The position numbers and the translations under genes are program-made. This document shows positions 63,068 through 64,000 of a stretch of 64,000 bases of DNA, in pieces; within the stretch, counting starts at the first letter, position 1, and every line of letters begins with the position of its first letter. The notes beneath the pieces are model-generated. The model was not told the origin of the DNA, did not search any database, and worked only from the letters and a program-made list of their open reading frames with translations. The stretch is from Paraflavisolibacter caeni. GTDB lineage: Bacteria > Bacteroidota > Bacteroidia > Chitinophagales > Chitinophagaceae. Where the stretch lies: assembly GCF_025628885.1 (NCBI RefSeq), contig NZ_JAOTIF010000001.1:620001-684000 (forward strand), read 5' to 3'.

Positions 63068-64000
63068 TTACAATTTCGCTTTTATTTTTTCTTTGTTTAC
63101 GTTAATAGAAGATTCTCTAACAACCAGGTCTGTATCAAGCATTTTTGTTTCAAACTTTGTAATAGGACGTTTGCTTTCGATGATTTGGATCAAATGTTCT
63201 ATGGCTACCTGTCCAATTTCAAAGGCTGGCTGGCGAACTGCAGTTAATGTCGGAGAGAATAAATGGGCAAGGTTGGTATTAGTGAAGCCGGTAAAGCCTA
63301 GTTCCTTATTTAATTTCAATTCCTTGATGATACCGAAGCAAACCATAGTGATCCGGTCGCCAGCACAAAAAATAGCATCAGGCTTGTTTTCCCCTTTCTG
63401 CAATACGTTCACAGCCTCTTCAACTTCTTCTACAATCATACCGCCATGATTGCAATGTTTAATAAGAGTTTCGTTGAATGGAATACCATGCTTTTCCAAA
63501 GCATTTTTATACCCTCTCAACCTTTCTTTTGTAATGGATAGAAATGCTGAGCTGGTGATATGTGCGATATTTCTGAAACCCTGAAAAATAAGGTGCTCAG
63601 TTGCATCAAATGCCCCCTGGTAATTATTGGCAACTACTTTGTGAGTTTCAATTTCATCTGGAATACGATCAAAAAAGACAATAGGCAGTCCTTTCTCATG
63701 TAATTCCTTAAAGAAGGAAATATCAGATGTCTCGCTCGACAAGGATACCAATAAGCCATCTACTGAACGTGAAACTAGGTGCTGAACGTTCACTTTTTCG
63801 CGTTCCTGTGATTCGTGGCTTTGGGTAATGATTACATGATAGCCTTTGTTATAAGCGATCGACTCTATGCCATTGATAGCTTGCGAGAAATAAGTATTGG
63901 CAATTTCACTTACAACTACACCGATAGCACGGCTTCTCCGCTCTTTTAGGCTTAGTGCAATGGGATTTGGCCGATAGTTGATCTGTTCTGCATACTCCAA
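63068..64000 (-). CDS. LacI-family transcription regulator, 5'-truncated
   Basis: The last 310 residues of a LacI/GalR-type regulator; the DNA-binding helix-turn-helix lies beyond the right edge. The fragment opens with the hinge (EYAEQINYRPNPIALSLKERRS), which positions the DNA-binding domain just upstream. The periplasmic-binding-protein-like sugar sensor follows: IGVVVSEIANTYFSQAINGI, GLPIVFFDRIPDEI, GFRNIAHITSSAFLSIT, PDAIFCAGDRITMVCFGIIK, and LTAVRQPAFEIGQVAIEHLI. It probably represses catabolic genes located to the right of the window; its inducer cannot be told. It is convergent with rfbD and not linked to the SusC/D genes. Confidence 0.88.
   Translation of the reverse strand: MEYAEQINYRPNPIALSLKERRSRAIGVVVSEIANTYFSQAINGIESIAYNKGYHVIITQSHESQEREKVNVQHLVSRSVDGLLVSLSSETSDISFFKELHEKGLPIVFFDRIPDEIETHKVVANNYQGAFDATEHLIFQGFRNIAHITSSAFLSITKERLRGYKNALEKHGIPFNETLIKHCNHGGMIVEEVEEAVNVLQKGENKPDAIFCAGDRITMVCFGIIKELKLNKELGFTGFTNTNLAHLFSPTLTAVRQPAFEIGQVAIEHLIQIIESKRPITKFETKMLDTDLVVRESSINVNKEKIKAKL

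Noticed and set aside
1-64000. tRNA, rRNA, CRISPR arrays, prophage or intact insertion sequences
   Set aside because: No cloverleaf, rRNA core, spaced-repeat array, transposase or integrase was found in the intergenic stretches I read; a dedicated tRNA or covariance scan would settle this.

Overview
The window reads as chromosomal DNA of a Bacteroidota bacterium, most likely from the Chitinophagaceae. The signs are two SusC/SusD outer-membrane pairs, many Cys-lipoprotein signals, sigma-ABfr-type -7 elements (TAnnTTTG) in front of several genes instead of E. coli-type promoters, and families typical of the phylum (DUF6427, DUF6799, DUF4266/DUF3570, CcmB/C/D). No rRNA, tRNA, CRISPR array or intact insertion sequence was seen. 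The first gene (GH43) and the last gene (LacI-type regulator) are cut by the window edges.

Bases 1-18307, all on +, form a polysaccharide-utilisation region aimed at plant cell wall, probably pectin. In order it holds a 5'-truncated GH43 glycosidase, a GH95 alpha-fucosidase-type enzyme, a terminator, a SusC with an STN signalling domain plus its SusD, a 416-base gap, then SusC-SusD-SusE-like beta-helix lipoprotein-PL1 pectate lyase. The likely scheme is that the PL1 enzyme cuts pectate at the surface, the SusC/D pairs bind and import oligosaccharides, and GH43/GH95 trim arabinose/xylose and fucose/galactose side chains.

Bases 18321-36334 are mostly housekeeping or envelope genes: YceI and OB-fold proteins, a giant AsmA-like protein, a DUF6799 lipoprotein, metG, a tandem pair of LD-carboxypeptidases, OxyR, a TPR-type lipoprotein, ferritin, the Kup potassium transporter, an exported protein of unknown function and a DUF6427 membrane protein. 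purQ follows at 36455-37129.

Bases 37301-42754 hold the most unusual part: a free-standing DsbD-alpha domain, then thioredoxin - ApbE (FMN transferase) - a 75-residue lipoprotein ending GGGCGCN (DUF4266) - an outer-membrane beta-barrel (DUF3570) - full-length DsbD. This looks like an envelope thiol/flavin redox system of unknown purpose. The N-terminal domain of the DsbD has lost both redox cysteines, which the free-standing domain keeps.

Bases 43101-56354 contain an orphan DUF4038/DUF5605 glycosidase, an ECF sigma factor, uvrA, a GYF-domain membrane protein, glutamate dehydrogenase, ccmBCD, thymidine kinase, a proline-rich protein of unknown function and waaA. Bases 56563-62921 are a nucleotide-sugar gene set for surface polysaccharide (DegT aminotransferase, UDP-glucose dehydrogenase, UDP-glucuronate decarboxylase, a second UDP-sugar dehydrogenase, rfbC, rfbD), with a GC-rich block at 59103-61420. 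The window ends inside a convergent LacI-family regulator. Most convergent or operon-end junctions carry long perfect hairpins that can be read directly.
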